Below, piece by piece: positions 11,220-23,595 of a stretch of DNA of 64,000 nt. The first letter of the stretch is position 1, and every line of letters starts with the position of its first letter. The position numbers and the translations under genes were made by a program. The DNA comes from Naematelia aurantialba. Its lineage: Eukaryota; Basidiomycota; Tremellomycetes; Tremellales; Naemateliaceae. The stretch is taken from contig JAKFAO010000008.1 of assembly GCA_021527695.1 (NCBI GenBank), positions 558,001-622,000 of the forward strand. The letters are read 5' to 3'. The notes below the pieces were generated by a model, which was given only the letters and a program-made list of their open reading frames with translations, was not told where the DNA came from and searched no databases.

Positions 11220-13521
11220 TGCGATTCCAGTCTCACAGGTATACTAGGATAAGACCTAGCCTATCTCGTGCATGGTCGGCGATGTGTAAGGGATGCGAGG
11301 GAGTTTGTTCAGTCGATGGCTGTCGTTGGATATGGAAGCGGCGATCGCCGCTCGTGGGGTGGCAAAAACATACCGTGCTTGTCTTTTGATGTGTGTTGTC
11401 ACGCATGCTATGCAAATTCGACTGGAGATTCTTACTCCCTCGGATATGTTGGTAGACTCTGCGATGTAGCTGCTACATGACGGACGATAGAAGTCGAGAA
11501 TAGCAAGCAGGAGTGAGCGATATAGGCAGTACTTTGATGCAGAAGCTTGGTGCCCTGTCGGATGCGATCTCCACTCGTGCCATTTACCCTCTCATGCGCC
11601 AGTGGGTCGCTCGACAGGCGAAACATGCTTACACGAGCTCAGAGCGTGCGAGGGCTCATCGTTCGTAGAAGAGGAGTGAGCCCTCTGGGGAAGAATGGAA
11701 AAAGACAAGAGGATCGCCAAGTACCCCACGGGGCGTCTTCTGACCTCCTATGCAACTCGTGGCGATCGACTATTGGACTGTGCAGGGATACGTGGGCATG
11801 CCCTTGCGGTGCAGATTCGTGTGACCCTTGCCCAAACAGCAAAGCCTGTTGGCTGTGGGATATCTTTTCAGACAAGAAACCCTACATCCACACGTGCTCA
11901 GGTCGTCCTCGAGCGGCAACAGTGCATGACAGACGAAGTACGCAGCAGTTGTTGCGCAGCGACTGGAGCCCAAGTGCCAATTAGTGATCCCGCTGAAAGG
12001 ATAGAAGGGAAGGAAACACGAAGGGATCGACCCTGCCAAAAAAAAAATTGGGTGTTGATGAGCTGCAGCACGAGAAGACAGGGTAGACACGACGTAGCGT
12101 CAGGTACCCGGAACAGGTTTGTATGAGAAGCCGTCTCCCCGGGGACAAACCCTCTCCGGCGCGCAACACAAGGGGGGTGATCCAAGCCTATGACGTAAGC
12201 CCCATCTCCACCCTGAAACAACAAGAACGCCCTCTTGTACTAGGTACCGGTTTATAGGAATCCCCCACTGCCTTGACGCTGGCCCGCAGTTTGAGGCTGG
12301 CATCTTTCAAGGGGGTTAGTGCGTTTCAATTGCCCACTAAGATGCTCCCCCAGCTCTGAGCGGATCTACAGACAGCCCCCTCAACGTCATTCCCGTTGTT
12401 GCCGCTTGTAGACCAGGATCTGTAGGACCGCATGGCATCTTTGACTGCGTCGCAAGAGTCACAGGCCAAAACAGAGAGAAAAGACGGCAAGGGACATGAC
12501 GTTTTCCCGGCTCGCTCAGGTCCTGGGGGGGGGGAGGAGGGGGAGGAGGAAGGGCAGAAGATGAGAGGAACCGCGTGTCCGGTGTGGGCTAATCGAACGA
12601 CGCTTAACCCTGAGGAAGAGTTCCTGGGTGTCTCTGCTTCCCCTCGGCTCTCGCGCCGTGGACCGGCGTGGCAGGAGCCCAAAAACTCAGGAGGAAAACC
12701 CTGAATTTATTCCGGCCGCACTTTCATCGCCTCTTGGTTTTGAACCCCCCATTTGAACCTGCTTCATAGGATCATCCACTTTTTGCGGCGAGGGAGAGGT
12801 TATCTGGTGTGTATCTTCTGTCTACCACTCGGCATATCTGCCTGTGTCTCTCTGTCTGTCAGTCTCTTCCTCGCAAGCAGCCAACTCAAGCCCAGGGGAC
12901 AAGAGCGAGGTGAGTCAAGTGGCTGGTCGTGGGACACAAACAAAGGAGGAGAGTGGCTCCATTACCGTCGGAATGTTTGGTCAGCCAAGCGAGAGACTGG
13001 TCCGCGGTTCTCCGCAGGTCGCAATTCCCTGTGCTCGAGGCAGAGAGCTGTTTACAGCACATGCATCGCCAGCTGCGGCAGACGGCAAGGGTCACTGGCA
13101 AGGCGAGGATAGGACACTGCAATGGCGTGCGCGGAGAATCAGAAGCACTGTTGATACTCGGACCTCTCTGCTCGCAAAGAAGGTCAACGTGTGCTGACCA
13201 GGTTTCACTTTTTCCCTCGACCTTTACATTGTCTTTCGCCTCGTCTTCATCCATTTCGCCTTCATCTCACCTCTCCTTGATCTCACATCTCGTTACTATC
13301 GACACAGGAAAGTCATCTCTTGACCAGGACCTGCGGCTACCCGGCACTCATACCCACATCAAAACGGGGATGCTTTAAATAACTCGGTCGATCCTCCCAT
13401 TCGTTTTCCGCACTGGCCTGTAGTCCTTGGGCGTCTCCGGCCGCACGATTCCCAGCTGTACTTGCACCCCTCGCCATCCAACCTTTCATAGGGCGGACTT
13501 CTCGACCTCAGGTCACCCAGG
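11220..13521. other. 2.3-kb intergenic region without a convincing gene
   Basis: This separates the VPS15 start from the Ser-rich membrane protein. Open frames of up to about 150 codons occur on both strands, but none has splice-supported extension or a recognisable motif, and they overlap one another. A poly-A run lies near 12040-12049. Toward the right end the sequence becomes rich in CT (13200-13290), as in a promoter or 5' UTR for the rightward gene. An unrecognised ncRNA cannot be excluded. Confidence 0.5.
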
Positions 13522-15113
13522 ATGTCTTCGTCAGCGGCAGCGAGCGTGGCCTCGACCTCGGCAGCCACATCCGCAGCATCTTCGGTGGCCGGCTCCACCA
13601 GCAGTGTGGCAGCCTCATCAACTGTTACCTCAGCGAGCGCAGTCTCCTCGACTGCCTCGTCCGGTGCTGCTTTCTCTTCGGCGGCCTCGGCCTCTGTGGC
13701 ATCATCAGCAGCTACATCTGCATCGGCGTCAGCTTCCTCCACCTCGTCTGCTTCCTCTACCGCTGCTTCATCTGCTTCATCCGCGTCATCCTCGTCATCC
13801 ACTTCATCCGTCTCTTCCGCATCCTCACTCATCTCGGCATCGTCTTCTCAGTCATCGGCTTCGTCAACGGACACGGCGATTATCGGTGCGAGTTCGCAAA
13901 CGGCGTCTTCCAGTAGCTCAAGCCTGAGCGGCGGTGCGATTGGAGCCATCGTTGGTGGTATACTGGGAGGAGTAGTTCTGCTTGCGTTGGCGTGGACATT
14001 GTGGCGGACATGCCGAGATAGACGCCATCGAGTGCCCCCTCCGTGAGTCGACGTTGCGTATAAGGTCTTGTTTCTGACGTCCACCAGGCCGCCGAGGGAA
14101 GTCTCATATGTCCCACATTCTCTCAGTCGGCAGCCGGTGATGTCGTCAACGATAAAAGATATGACGCGGCAGAGTTCCTATTCAACGAGTCAGTGCTCGC
14201 ACTTTCACGCCAGTGTTTTACTTATCCGTGCAGACACCGTTCTTGCCGGTCGACCGTCATCCACCATCGCTTCGCATTCCCGGCACCCATCATATTACGC
14301 TACCATGCCAATCCAGACTCCTGCAGTCTTTAATCACGACGGTTCTCCACCCTTGCCTCCATCTACCTCTTCAAACTCCCCAGCACTGTCTGCTGAAGGA
14401 ACCGCTAACACCACCCCGCGAAAGAAGCCAAGCCTTGCGTTGCTTAGCACTGGCAACCTTCACCGCGAGGGGAGCACATCGACTGCTTCTGGCTCCAATT
14501 CGAATCCTAGCGAGATGGGTCAGATGCGGCAGGTTTCTTCGGTCGACCGGTTACGGCGAGAAGCAGAGCGCGCACCTTCGCCTCCGATCTCGGACCCAAG
14601 CTCGTCAAGAGCTACTTCTCCCTTCCCGCCATCCTCACCTGCTGGTTCGTCGACGATGCCGCGGGGACCGTTCGCACACTCGCTCTCACCGGGCATGAAC
14701 CCGTCGTACCCTCGCACGAACTCCATGGGGAGCTTTGGCTCATCACGGCATCTGGGGCCCGGGGGACGACCTGTACAAGTACAGATGCCTAAACGACTCG
14801 GTGCGCGGCCAAATAACGAGGGGGACTACTTCTTTGACACTGTCCCGTCTCCCAACCCCAATGTGGGGTTCCATCTCAATTTTGACGGTGGATCGGGACC
14901 ACATGGGAGGGGCTATCCGGGTGAGTCGTGCGGCTTGTTGGGTGTGTGGCGGCACAGCTGATGGATGATTCAGATATGGGTCAGCACTCGCGCGTGTCGA
15001 GCATGCAGAACATGTCGGTCCGGTCGGGCCTAGGGAGCACGGTCGAAAGCGGATCGGGACCGCAGGAACAGCCTGCTGACCCAAAGGTTGTGTTGCGGCG
15101 CAAGGGGGTGTGA
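13522..15113 (+). CDS. Ser/Ala/Thr-rich single-pass membrane protein with long cytosolic tail
   Basis: From ATG 13522, about 130 residues are nearly all Ser, Ala, Thr and Val, a mucin-like stretch likely to be O-mannosylated. One transmembrane segment follows (GGAIGAIVGGILGGVVLLAL), then a basic stop-transfer stretch (CRDRRHR). Introns at about 14045-14088, 14191-14235 and 14921-14972 connect it to a Ser/Pro-rich tail of about 290 residues containing RRE, SPP and PPS motifs. It stops at TGA 15111-15113. The Gly-rich helix with flanking basic residues resembles fungal cell-surface sensors (SKG6/AXL2-like and WSC-like helices), but no Cys-rich extracellular domain is present. There is no clear signal peptide at this start, so an upstream exon may be missing. 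Role unknown. Confidence 0.65.
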
Positions 15114-15988
15114 TCGGCGGCGACTGTGACGCGACTGTGACGCAACTGTTGCGGCGACTGTGACCCCGAGTGTGATCCCGAGTGTGACGGCCACTCGAAG
15201 ATTGTCGATGTGTCGATCTGTCTAGAAGGAAAGTGACCCGTATGTTCACGAGCTGGAGCTGGAGCGATTATTGGTGTGTCGTGTTGGCATTTAGACATTT
15301 CAAGGCGCCAGGAAGAAGAAGACTGTAGCATTGTTCCCATACTCCCATTCACCCCATCCGCGGTCCTCACTCGGCCGTGGACTGGCTATATTCAATATTT
15401 AGACCTCGACCCGTCTCCCCTACCCCTCCGATCTTGACTCTCGTTCTCGATCCTCGCCAACAACACTCTAGGCGAGATTCGACTCGACTTTTGACATGGG
15501 AGGCTTGTCATTGACGGTCAGCTTTCATTCGACCGTCAGCTGTCTGACAGCAACACCCAACACCACCGTCGATACATAACCGATCCCTCTTGATTCTCTA
15601 ATCGCATGGCAGTTTGCCCGTTTGACCGTGCGCGGTCCATCATTCATATACAGATATATACGCGGATGCGGACGGACGATCTGGCCTCATTCACGAAGTG
15701 GCATTTTATATACGCCGAGTATGCATGCACGCGACACTGTGTGGGACGTGGTACAGTAGTCTCCGCATGTGACTTGACGTGCAGATGACATTGACACACT
15801 GACATCGATGTTGACACACGACATGAAACCTCGACCGTGGGTGCAAGACAAGAGATACATGCGTGCAAGTGCGACATGAGCGAGTCTGCTGCTGACCGAG
15901 TGGTATGCGAGGCTGACCGAGATCTGCCATGCCCGGCTGGCGAGCCTGGCGAGCCTGTTGAGCCTTTTGCACGGCAGCGCACGACAGC
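15114..15988. other. Convergent intergenic region with short degenerate repeats
   Basis: This lies between the stops of the Ser-rich membrane protein and the flavin monooxygenase. Bases 15117-15200 hold imperfect GACTGTGAC-type repeats. The rest shows no open frame with splice support. It probably contains both 3' UTRs. Confidence 0.5.
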
Positions 15989-18813
15989 CTATGCCTTGAC
16001 ACGCTCGGTCGGCGTCGGCGCCTGCGCCTGCGCCCGCAGCACGCGCCGTTCCTCGCGCAACGTCGCGTACTGCTCGGGGTGGAGCCGGACGTCGATCCAG
16101 TCCCACGTGAACGCCCGGCGCCACCACCTGCCCTTGCTCTTCTGGCGCCACGGATCGAGCGACAGGTCGCGCAGTAGGAGACGGGTGTGCGCGAGGTCGT
16201 TGAACCCGCTGAAGTAGGTCCCGTCGGGGATGACCTCCTGCGCGCCGTCAGGTGGACTGTAGGAAGAGACAACGACGCGATAACCACCAGCCACCAACAA
16301 CCCCAACAGCAGCCAACAACCAACAACCAACCAACAACCAACAACAGAAGAAACATACGTATGGGTCGACTCCAGGGTACCGAGCCATGTTAAACTCATT
16401 GTCCTTGTTGGTCTCGTCGATGAAGGCCTGCTTGTCCTTGGGAAGCCGCATGAATGGGTCGTCCTTGAACACGGACGAGATCCACTACGGCGCGCCGAGG
16501 CTTGTGAGCGATCACTCGAAACCTCTCCCGCCCCTCCAGTGCAGGGAAAGTGAGATGGATACGCAGGACTCACGTGAGATTCCACCTCGTACGCGATTGC
16601 CTGCATGCGTCAGAACACCAGATCACTCTGACATCCCTGTCCGCTTTCCAGCATGGGATCGTTCCGACTAAGGTAACTCACCGGAATGCCAAACGCTGCG
16701 GCAAGCCCACATCAGCCCTCCTCCCCAGAACGAGTCCAAGTCACTCACGTCTCGTGCCGCCCGCAGTGGCGAGATCTCTCTGCTCAAACCTCCCGACCGG
16801 CAGCAACCCCCTGAAAATCATAGGCTGGGAGATCGGGATCTCCTGATACCCAGGCGGGGTACCGACCGTGACCCACCTATCGCGCATGGCCTTGACCCGT
16901 GCTTGCCATCCCGCGGCTGGCGGTCGCCGCTCGAGGCCGAGCGACTTGCGCACCGGCCCCGGGACGAAGCTGTACATGCCCCCAGAGTAGCCGGTCGCAG
17001 CGACGATCGCGCCACACCGCACCGTCGCGCTCCCCTGCCGAGTGGCGAATGTGGCGCCGTCGGTCGATGTAGACGTCAATGCCGCATCGGGCAGTACGGC
17101 AATCTTGCCGGCCTTGACGAGGGCCAGAAAGTCGGTCGGACCGCTGGAGATCCCGCCTGCAAAGTGCGCAAGTGTGAGAAAGGGGTCCGTGTTGGGCGCC
17201 TGCAACGACCCCGTGTACAGCGTTTTCTGTCGGTAAACATGGCCGACGCCAGACCCCGTCAGCACGGTCGACACGCATACCACCGTGACCGTCTTTGTAG
17301 CTGTGACTCGCTTCCACTCACCCAGAACCCGCCGACCACGGCCCAGAAGGCACGGACGTATTTGGCCCCAAAGTGCGTACAGTGGAAGAACCACATTGCC
17401 CAACTATCAATGACCCGCCAAGGGCCCATCATGATGTCCAACCGCCTGCATCCCTGCGCGTCAGCCACTGCTCTCCACGCTCGTTCTTGACCTTGCTAGG
17501 CGGAGGATGTGAAGGGCAGAAGACAGGAACACGCCATAATGGATGTAGATCGTCCTCGCAATGTACTTACCCGGCGCCGAGGGACCCAGGCGCGACGGTG
17601 GGTGCGAACCACTTCAACGGGCAGTTGAACGCCCACACCACCTTTCGGCCCCGGTTGGCCAGGAGAGCAGCAATGTCCATTCCACTCTTACCGCCTCCCA
17701 CGACGACGACGGTATCCGGGCCGCCTTGGGGTGTCGGCTCACCCGGGGAGGCTGCCACCGTGCCGAGTAACGTATCAAGGGTCGGCTTGTGTGCAATCTG
17801 AGAAGAATGGAAGACCGGGATAGGGGATGACTTCAGAACGGGATGCAAGCGAGGCATGCCGAGGAACTGGTCTCTTTAGCTTTGGGTCATTCGTGCCTCT
17901 GCAGCGTCGTTCTGCGGATACGGCAATGGTATGTGTGCAATGCAATGGTGTTGATGCAAGGCATTCTGGGTACAAGTGCTTCGCTTCATTTGACTTCATT
18001 TGACGTTGGGAAGGACGCGACTCACTCCAGCTGCGAGGACCACCCGGTCAAAGGTGTGCTTGCTCTCCCCTTGTTTGTCCTTGAACAGGGCATCCCACCC
18101 ACGGGCCCCGTTCGGGCGAGGCGAGAGTTCCGTGACCTCTGTCTCGAGGCTGTGTGAAAATCAACAACATCAGCCGACCGACCATTCTACATGCTGGAAG
18201 GCAGGAAGACAGGAAGATAAGAAGATAGCTACCCACTAGACTGCCGCCTTGCCGTTGACAAACCACTCGTAAAAGTCCTCCAGGTACCGCTGGTACGTCC
18301 TCGCAGGCACTACGGCACCGTCCCAGTTGCTCGGCTTGGGCATGTCCAGGCCCCTACAGTCCACAATGCGATAATCAGCTCCATCACTCCTCGAGCTACT
18401 GCGCCAGATCCTTCGCCCATGTTGTCAAAGTGATCTCAAAGTACTATCAAAGTACCAGATGGTGTTGGTGCTTCGGCGAAGAGGGGGGGGGGGGGTAAGG
18501 ATGAGGGGGGAGAGCGTGAAAGAACACGAAATGGGACACACGAGAACGTCAACGCTCCCCAGGGAGAGTTGGACGTCAAATCCGGATAGGTATTGGCCCA
18601 ACATCCACCAATGGTGGCTTCCTACTCTCCGTCAGCCTGGCTCTCTCGTCGACTCCACACTGACACTCCGCACCGGAGCTAGATGAGAGCCAGTGAGCGG
18701 TGGGCAGTTTTACTCACCTTGGCTACTATAGTCACGTCAAAGCCATCGTCAATAAGTGTCCGGGCATTCACCAACCCCGCCGGCCCAGCGCCAACCACGA
18801 GCACGCTCGTCAT
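15989..18813 (-). CDS. FAD/NADPH-dependent monooxygenase, FMO family
   Basis: ATG 18813 gives MTSVLVVGAGPAGLVNAR, the Rossmann FAD-binding GxGxxG at residues 7-14. After an intron the segment GGCWANTYPDLTSNSPWG matches the FMO region after the first fold. Next come FYEWFVNG, a second Rossmann motif VVVVGGGKSGMDIAALLA for NADPH, and later VRCGAIVAATGYSGGMYSF (the ATGY motif). The C-terminus ends at 15989 after WWRRAFTWDWID. About seven introns were placed, most 50-90 nt; one contains a CAAC-rich repeat (16290-16346) and another a 13-base G run (18483-18495). The family hydroxylates soft nucleophiles or performs Baeyer-Villiger oxidation; the substrate cannot be told. It is not obviously part of the cluster farther right. 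Confidence 0.85.
16290..16346. repeat. CAACCAA-type tandem repeat inside an intron of the FMO gene
   Basis: Imperfect units of CCAACAA and CAACCAACAA fill most of an intron bounded by a donor near 16357 and an acceptor near 16262 on the minus strand. The unit length is not a multiple of three and every frame of the coding strand gives only Val/Gly/Leu/Trp runs, so it is non-coding. Confidence 0.8.
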
Positions 18814-19549
18814 TTTACGTGTCTCTTGTGCCGTCATCATACATGCAGCACAGCGCTGGCAGTGATGCTATGCACGTTGGGTGTTGAAGGTAAACGATAC
18901 GATGCATGCATCGCCCCGATCGTAGCCTCCCTGGCTGTCCCAGACGACAAGGGATCACCGGGCACCCGGCAGAGATGGCCATCACTGAATCCGAGCTCCA
19001 TTCCACCTCCACCTCGAAGGAGACCCGCGCTTCCACGTGGTCTCGTCCCCTTGATATGGCTACATGCATGGCCATGCAAAGATCTATCCCAACCCCCCGC
19101 TTGCATACCGCAACTAGTTGGCTGCATACTTCCAAGCATGTCTAATCCTCTCACTGCTGCATCATGCCTTGGCTCCTCGTCCCCATGTGTCCCGGATAGC
19201 TGCTGGACTCACAACTTGAAGAGCAGTCGCGCCTTGATGAGCAAGCGTGCCAGACATCACCGCAGGACCAGCTGCCTCTGCCGCTACGAGGGGCTGCAAC
19301 ATCTCAATTGCACAGAGCGGGAAGAGGCGAGGCAGGAAGGTCGCTTGGTCTGTCTCGGTCGATCCTATGACCGCACTGGCCGTAGAAAGCGACGACACCC
19401 CGCTTGACAGCAATGCACACGTTTGAGACGGTGTGTTTTGAAAGTCGGAGGAACTGGCAGCGATGAGCAAACCTGACTGATGTGGATTGCGCATTGATGC
19501 CACAACGGATTCTCTGACAGTCAGTACCAAGTAAGTCCGGGACAGAGCA
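18814..19549. other. Intergenic region, no supported gene
   Basis: This holds the upstream region of the FMO gene and the downstream region of the acyl-CoA-binding protein gene, both on the minus strand. A 134-codon minus-strand frame (19162-19566) begins inside the preceding frame and lacks family features; it was not accepted as a gene. Confidence 0.45.
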
Positions 19550-20448
19550 TCAGTTACAGCTACCATGTGAGTACGACGAGATCAGCCCATCCTTCCGCCG
19601 GTCATCCAGGAGAGACTTTAAATCGGGGCTTGCGGTGACTGCATCCTCACGTGCCTCAATGAATGCAGGATAACGTTCCATTGCTGCATATTTGAACATG
19701 CAACTTGCGAACGCACGCTCTACTGTCCGGCCGCTATAACGCTCAGCGCTGGCCAAATAACTGCGGCAACGAAGGAACTCACCCTCGAGCTCGGCAAGGT
19801 ACTTCTTGCTCGACTCGTCGTCGACCTTCTCCAGCATCTACCGACAAGCGTGTGAGCTCGGTATCTTATCGTCCCATCCCATTCTCAGGGAATGGATGGT
19901 ACCACACGAGAAGAGACGTACCGATTTGAGCAGCTCGACGTACTTGACCTTGGCGTCCTCCTTGCTCATACCCTCGAGCTTCTTCCAGGCGTCGTACTTG
20001 TACTTGCCCTTGAAGTCGAATGCGCCTGTAGGAGGCACAGCGAATGTGGCAACAATAGCAGGAGATAGAGGGGTCATTGACAGCGGAGAGGGGTTACCGG
20101 TTGAGGTGGTGGATAGGCAACGGTGTCGTGATAATCGAGACGTGCAGGAGGTAACGGAGAGGGAGAATACGCATCAGCTACAAGTTGACATTCCGTCGGA
20201 ATACGGCGAACCTGGACGAGTCCCAGTGCAGTCTCCCTCGTTGGCCTGCTTGAAATGGGCGTAGAACTAGGAGCGTCAGTGGCCAGCCTGACAATCAAGT
20301 GACAACCAGGGGATTGGGCCCGGCGTCCGGCAGCGCCATTGAGACTCACGGCAAGCTGGTCGTCCTGGGAGGGTTTGACGGGTCCATCAGGAGGGAGAGC
20401 CTTGACGATGGCGACGGCTTTGTCGAACTGGGCTTGGACGTTGACCAT
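19550..20448 (-). CDS. ACB1: Acyl-CoA-binding protein
   Basis: ATG 20448 gives MVNVQAQFDKAVAIVKALP, and a donor follows QDDQLA. The next exon starts FYAHFKQANEGDC, with the conserved Tyr and Lys of the acyl-CoA pocket. After another intron comes FDFKGKYKYDAWKKLEGMSKEDA, and then KYVELLKS. These are the signature elements of the four-helix ACB domain. The protein carries long-chain acyl-CoA esters in the cytosol. The last exon begins MLEKVDDESSKKYLAELE. A good GTGAG donor sits at about 19782, so the true C-terminus may be a tiny further exon. Without splicing, the frame runs on to 19550 and adds about 76 residues unlike the family. The 3' end is therefore uncertain. Confidence 0.85.
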
Positions 20449-20847
20449 GCTATGCCTCTCGTCAGCAATGACCCGCAGTTTCTGAATGGTCCGAGTACGA
20501 CTTGCTTTGTCTGATCTGAGGAATGCGAGGCAGTCAACGGTGAAGAAGAGATGAGCGCTGGGAGAGCTCTCTTGGATGCGACCCGGCAAACAGACGTGGC
20601 CGACAGCTGGGGCACTGCGTGCCTACAGCGACAATAGGCACACAAATGCCCTTGCATGCCTTTCTGCAGCTGGGAGACCCCGCACTGATGACGTCAACAC
20701 ATTCTGCTCCCGCCTTCGGGCCGGCTACTAGCGATTCAAGCTCGATGCTACTGGTCCCAAGGTTTCCACCCTTTCGCCGTCGACGTTGTCCTCGCCCCCG
20801 CCGTCTACTGACGCTCTCTATACCTATCTGACAACTGCACTACCATC

Positions 20848-21663
20848 ATGCTCGGCAGCAACGTTGCGCGTGGCGGTCTACGCACCGGCCTGCGTCCGGC
20901 CATGGCCTTCCGACCTATAATGCTCGCGCGACCCACGACCCCGGCGGTCGTCTCCCCGCAGCAGGCGCTCGGGCGCGGAGTTGTGACTAAGCGGATGTAC
21001 TCTGAGACGGACAGAGGTGGACTCGGGCGCGGAAAGAGCAAGCTCGTGAGTGTCACGGCTACTTACCGGCTCTTCCTTCAGTACGTGGCTTGTCTCACCG
21101 CTAATCTCCACTCGCAGATCTTCAGGTTCGGATGGAGGGGTGGGTCCTGAATCGCTGCAGTTTAGCATGATTGCACTGACCTGCACTCCTCTGCGTCTCG
21201 TAACTCTCTGTACTTCCGTCAATACTGCTTGTCCCGTTACGTCTCGTCCCTGCTGCGCTTCATCGCGGTCAGACATCCCCATCGAGCTCTACCCAATGGC
21301 ATTCGTAGTCTTGGCCGGCGTAGTCGGAGCGACCGTCGGTACGTGATCTTCTAGTCAAATGCCCACATTATGCTGACAGCAATGCCTAGCTATCACAAGG
21401 CACTGTGAGACATCTTCCTCTGTCATACGAGAACGTCGCATCACTGACGGAATGCCTTCCTTCTTTCTTCTTCCTTGTCGCGACCCTTCCTACGCCCCAA
21501 CTCGCTACTTGGAACCTAAACACAAACTATTCATGCTGCATCCATTCGCCAATCAGTCTACCGCGACGGGGTGAGTCCTACCACAAGACATGCAGTGGCC
21601 CTTGAACATAGCTGACTCGTCCAACAGTTGAGGCTTGGACCCTCTGGCAACAAGCCGCAGTAG
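20848..21663 (+). CDS. Small mitochondrial complex I subunit, B12D/MLRQ (NDUFA4-like) family
   Basis: The first exon (ATG 20848) is a basic presequence rich in Arg, Gly, Ala and Pro, ending with MYSETDRGGLGRGKSK. A long intron (about 21045-21271) leads to an exon reading DIPIELYPMAFVVLAGVVGA, a single transmembrane helix preceded by the ELYP motif of this family. Small exons follow: a YHKAL or GGH variant, YRDG, and finally LRLGPSGNKPQ ending at TAG 21661-21663. The D/G-LRL ending is typical of B12D proteins. Family members are small inner-membrane subunits of complex I or accessory respiratory proteins. The two middle splice junctions are ambiguous. It is transcribed divergently from the acyl-CoA-binding protein gene across about 400 bp. 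Confidence 0.7.
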
Positions 21664-23447
21664 GCAGACACGCTGGAACGACGGATGAGGATGTACGATG
21701 ACCGAAGGATTGGAAGCACCAAGTCGAGTGAAGAGCAGTGTATTAAAGAGTTGTCAACAAATGCAGAGTGAACCTGAGCCCAACCACCAATACCGCTGAG
21801 GTGTCATCGGAGTTCTACCCAGTCTCCTGCTCTACCCGAGAAGCCGAACGTCGAGTGGCGGCAAGCTCAACTCTGTTATATCTCATCCATACTACAGGTC
21901 TCTGTTTGGAAATAGGACAATCGACACACGGAGAATGAACGCTCGACCTCATCTTGAGCCCACCTTCACGAGAGTACTGCCGGCGATCCTGAAGGCTGGT
22001 AGTCTTGATGCTACGTTCAAGGGCTGGGAGGAAGCCTCAACGAGGGAGGATCAGAGTAGGAGCGGGACCGTGGCTGAAGGGAGGGCGGGGTAGCCAAGTC
22101 CTCGTACAACTGGTGTTTTTCTGCCGGCCAAAATGTCACCAATGCCATACTCTCTACTGGGAAGGAGAGCCCCGCGGTCACTTCTGCGTCTCGAGGAGCG
22201 CGGCGCCGGCGTGAGCGAAGAGCGACCTGTCGGTCACACAGATAGGCCGTTTGGGTACCCAGAGAGTTCCGAGAGGTTCCCTATCATCGCCGTGTGCTTG
22301 TGTAAGCGACAACGTGTAAGTTGGTAGGCGCGGGAGGTAGCGGCGGTCTGATGAAACTGGGTAACACCGCAACAACTCCATGGAGGGAACGAAGGAAGTT
22401 GCAAGAGGAAGGATAAAGCATGAGCCGCACTATCAGTGGCGAAAGAATACATCCTGTACTCTCGTCAGTGGATACCTTTCGGAGTGAACAGCGCACAGAA
22501 GGCTCACTTGGCGCTATGAATCATCATAATATACCTCCGTCTCATCACCCCACTTGGAAAGGTCGAGCGTTGGATTTGGAGGTATTTCATTTGGGCACGG
22601 CACGGGTGGGCCAGGCAGGGGCTTCACGCCTCACCGCTTGTGGGCGGTGAATGGGCAGAATGGTCAAGGTCGACCGTAGTCGGGCCCTCTGTTAGCCTTC
22701 CGTCGTGGATGGCCCACCATCCCAGATGGGCACAAAGCTGGATGGGCAGAATGGCCATGCTGGTTGGCACGGCGTGGTCGGCGGCCGTCGCTCTCCATTA
22801 ATGAGGTTGATGATGCCGATTTCGAGTGACGAAGGAGCGACACTCTCTCCATCAAGGCGTTGCCAGGGTCCTCAGGACCTCGTTCGTGGCTGGAGGGTCC
22901 GAAGCTCCTGGGACTGTTCAGCGCACGGGTTGACAGTCCCAGGACGACCCAAGAAAATAAGGATCAACGAGGAATATTCAGAGCGCAGTCTCACATGTCA
23001 ACAAATCAAGTGGGGCTCGGGGGCATTCCATACTTCAAAGCCGATCTCAGATCGCCACTCCCCCTTGTAAGCGACGTGCCATTCCCGTCAGCACTCATGA
23101 ACGAGGGTACACGACCCGTGCGCCCGTGATGACTCGGCGTTCCGGGGCTCGTTTCCCCGGCTCCCCTTTACACCCGCCATCTGCGTGACCCTTCCCTACC
23201 ACTCCTTTCGACGCACAGCAGAGTCCTGTACCACTGCAACCCGGTAGTCCATGCATATCCAGAACAAGTAGAGAGAGCAGCTCTCCTGTCTGTTTGTTGA
23301 CGGACTGGGGGACGGCAAAAACTCGTGCGCAGAACTGATCGGGCTCACACCCTCCAGCAGAGCACGCAGCCGCCGGACCAGCAGGGCGGGCCCCGGGGGG
23401 GGGGGGGGGAGGGGGGGGTGGCGATGGGAGGACCCGCTTTCGGGCAC
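21664..23447. other. Gene-poor stretch with a long poly-G tract
   Basis: No open frame shows splice-supported continuity or a recognised motif. A notable base tract is 15 consecutive G at 23395-23409, one A, then 8 more G, preceded by CCCC. No terminal repeats, transposase or reverse-transcriptase motifs were seen. Confidence 0.5.
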
Positions 23448-23451
23448 AAAA
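23448..23451 (-). terminator. Pol III terminator of tRNA-Val
   Basis: The plus strand has AAAA, giving TTTT on the transcribed strand, 19 nt beyond the 3' end of the tRNA. Confidence 0.6.
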
Positions 23452-23469
23452 GAGTAGGCCGTGCGGCCA

Positions 23470-23595
23470 AGAGTGAGCTGGGGATCGAACCCAGGCTTCC
23501 GGTGGTCTCCCTGCCGCCGATGACTCCGAGGGGGCCATAGACAGCGACGGAGGGTGCTGTAAGACCGGCGCGCTAGACCTCTGCGCCACTCACTC
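23470..23595 (-). tRNA. tRNA-Val (anticodon UAC) with a 53-nt intron
   Basis: Folded by eye on the minus strand. The acceptor stem GAGTGAG/CTCACTC has 7 perfect pairs. The D arm is GCGC-AGAGGTCTA-GCGC. The anticodon stem CCGGT/ACCGG has 5 perfect pairs with loop start C-T-T-A-C-A, so U33 and anticodon UAC. The intron runs 23557 to 23505 at the canonical 37/38 position. The variable loop is AAGC and the T arm CTGGG-TTCGATC-CCCAG. The discriminator base would be T, which is less common. Both internal promoter boxes are good, and a T4 terminator follows. Intron-containing tRNAs for many isotypes are normal in Tremellomycetes. Confidence 0.85.

Noticed and set aside
19162..19566. 134-codon minus-strand frame downstream of the acyl-CoA-binding protein
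   Set aside because: No recognisable motif. It starts within the end of the preceding frame and probably lies in a 3' UTR.
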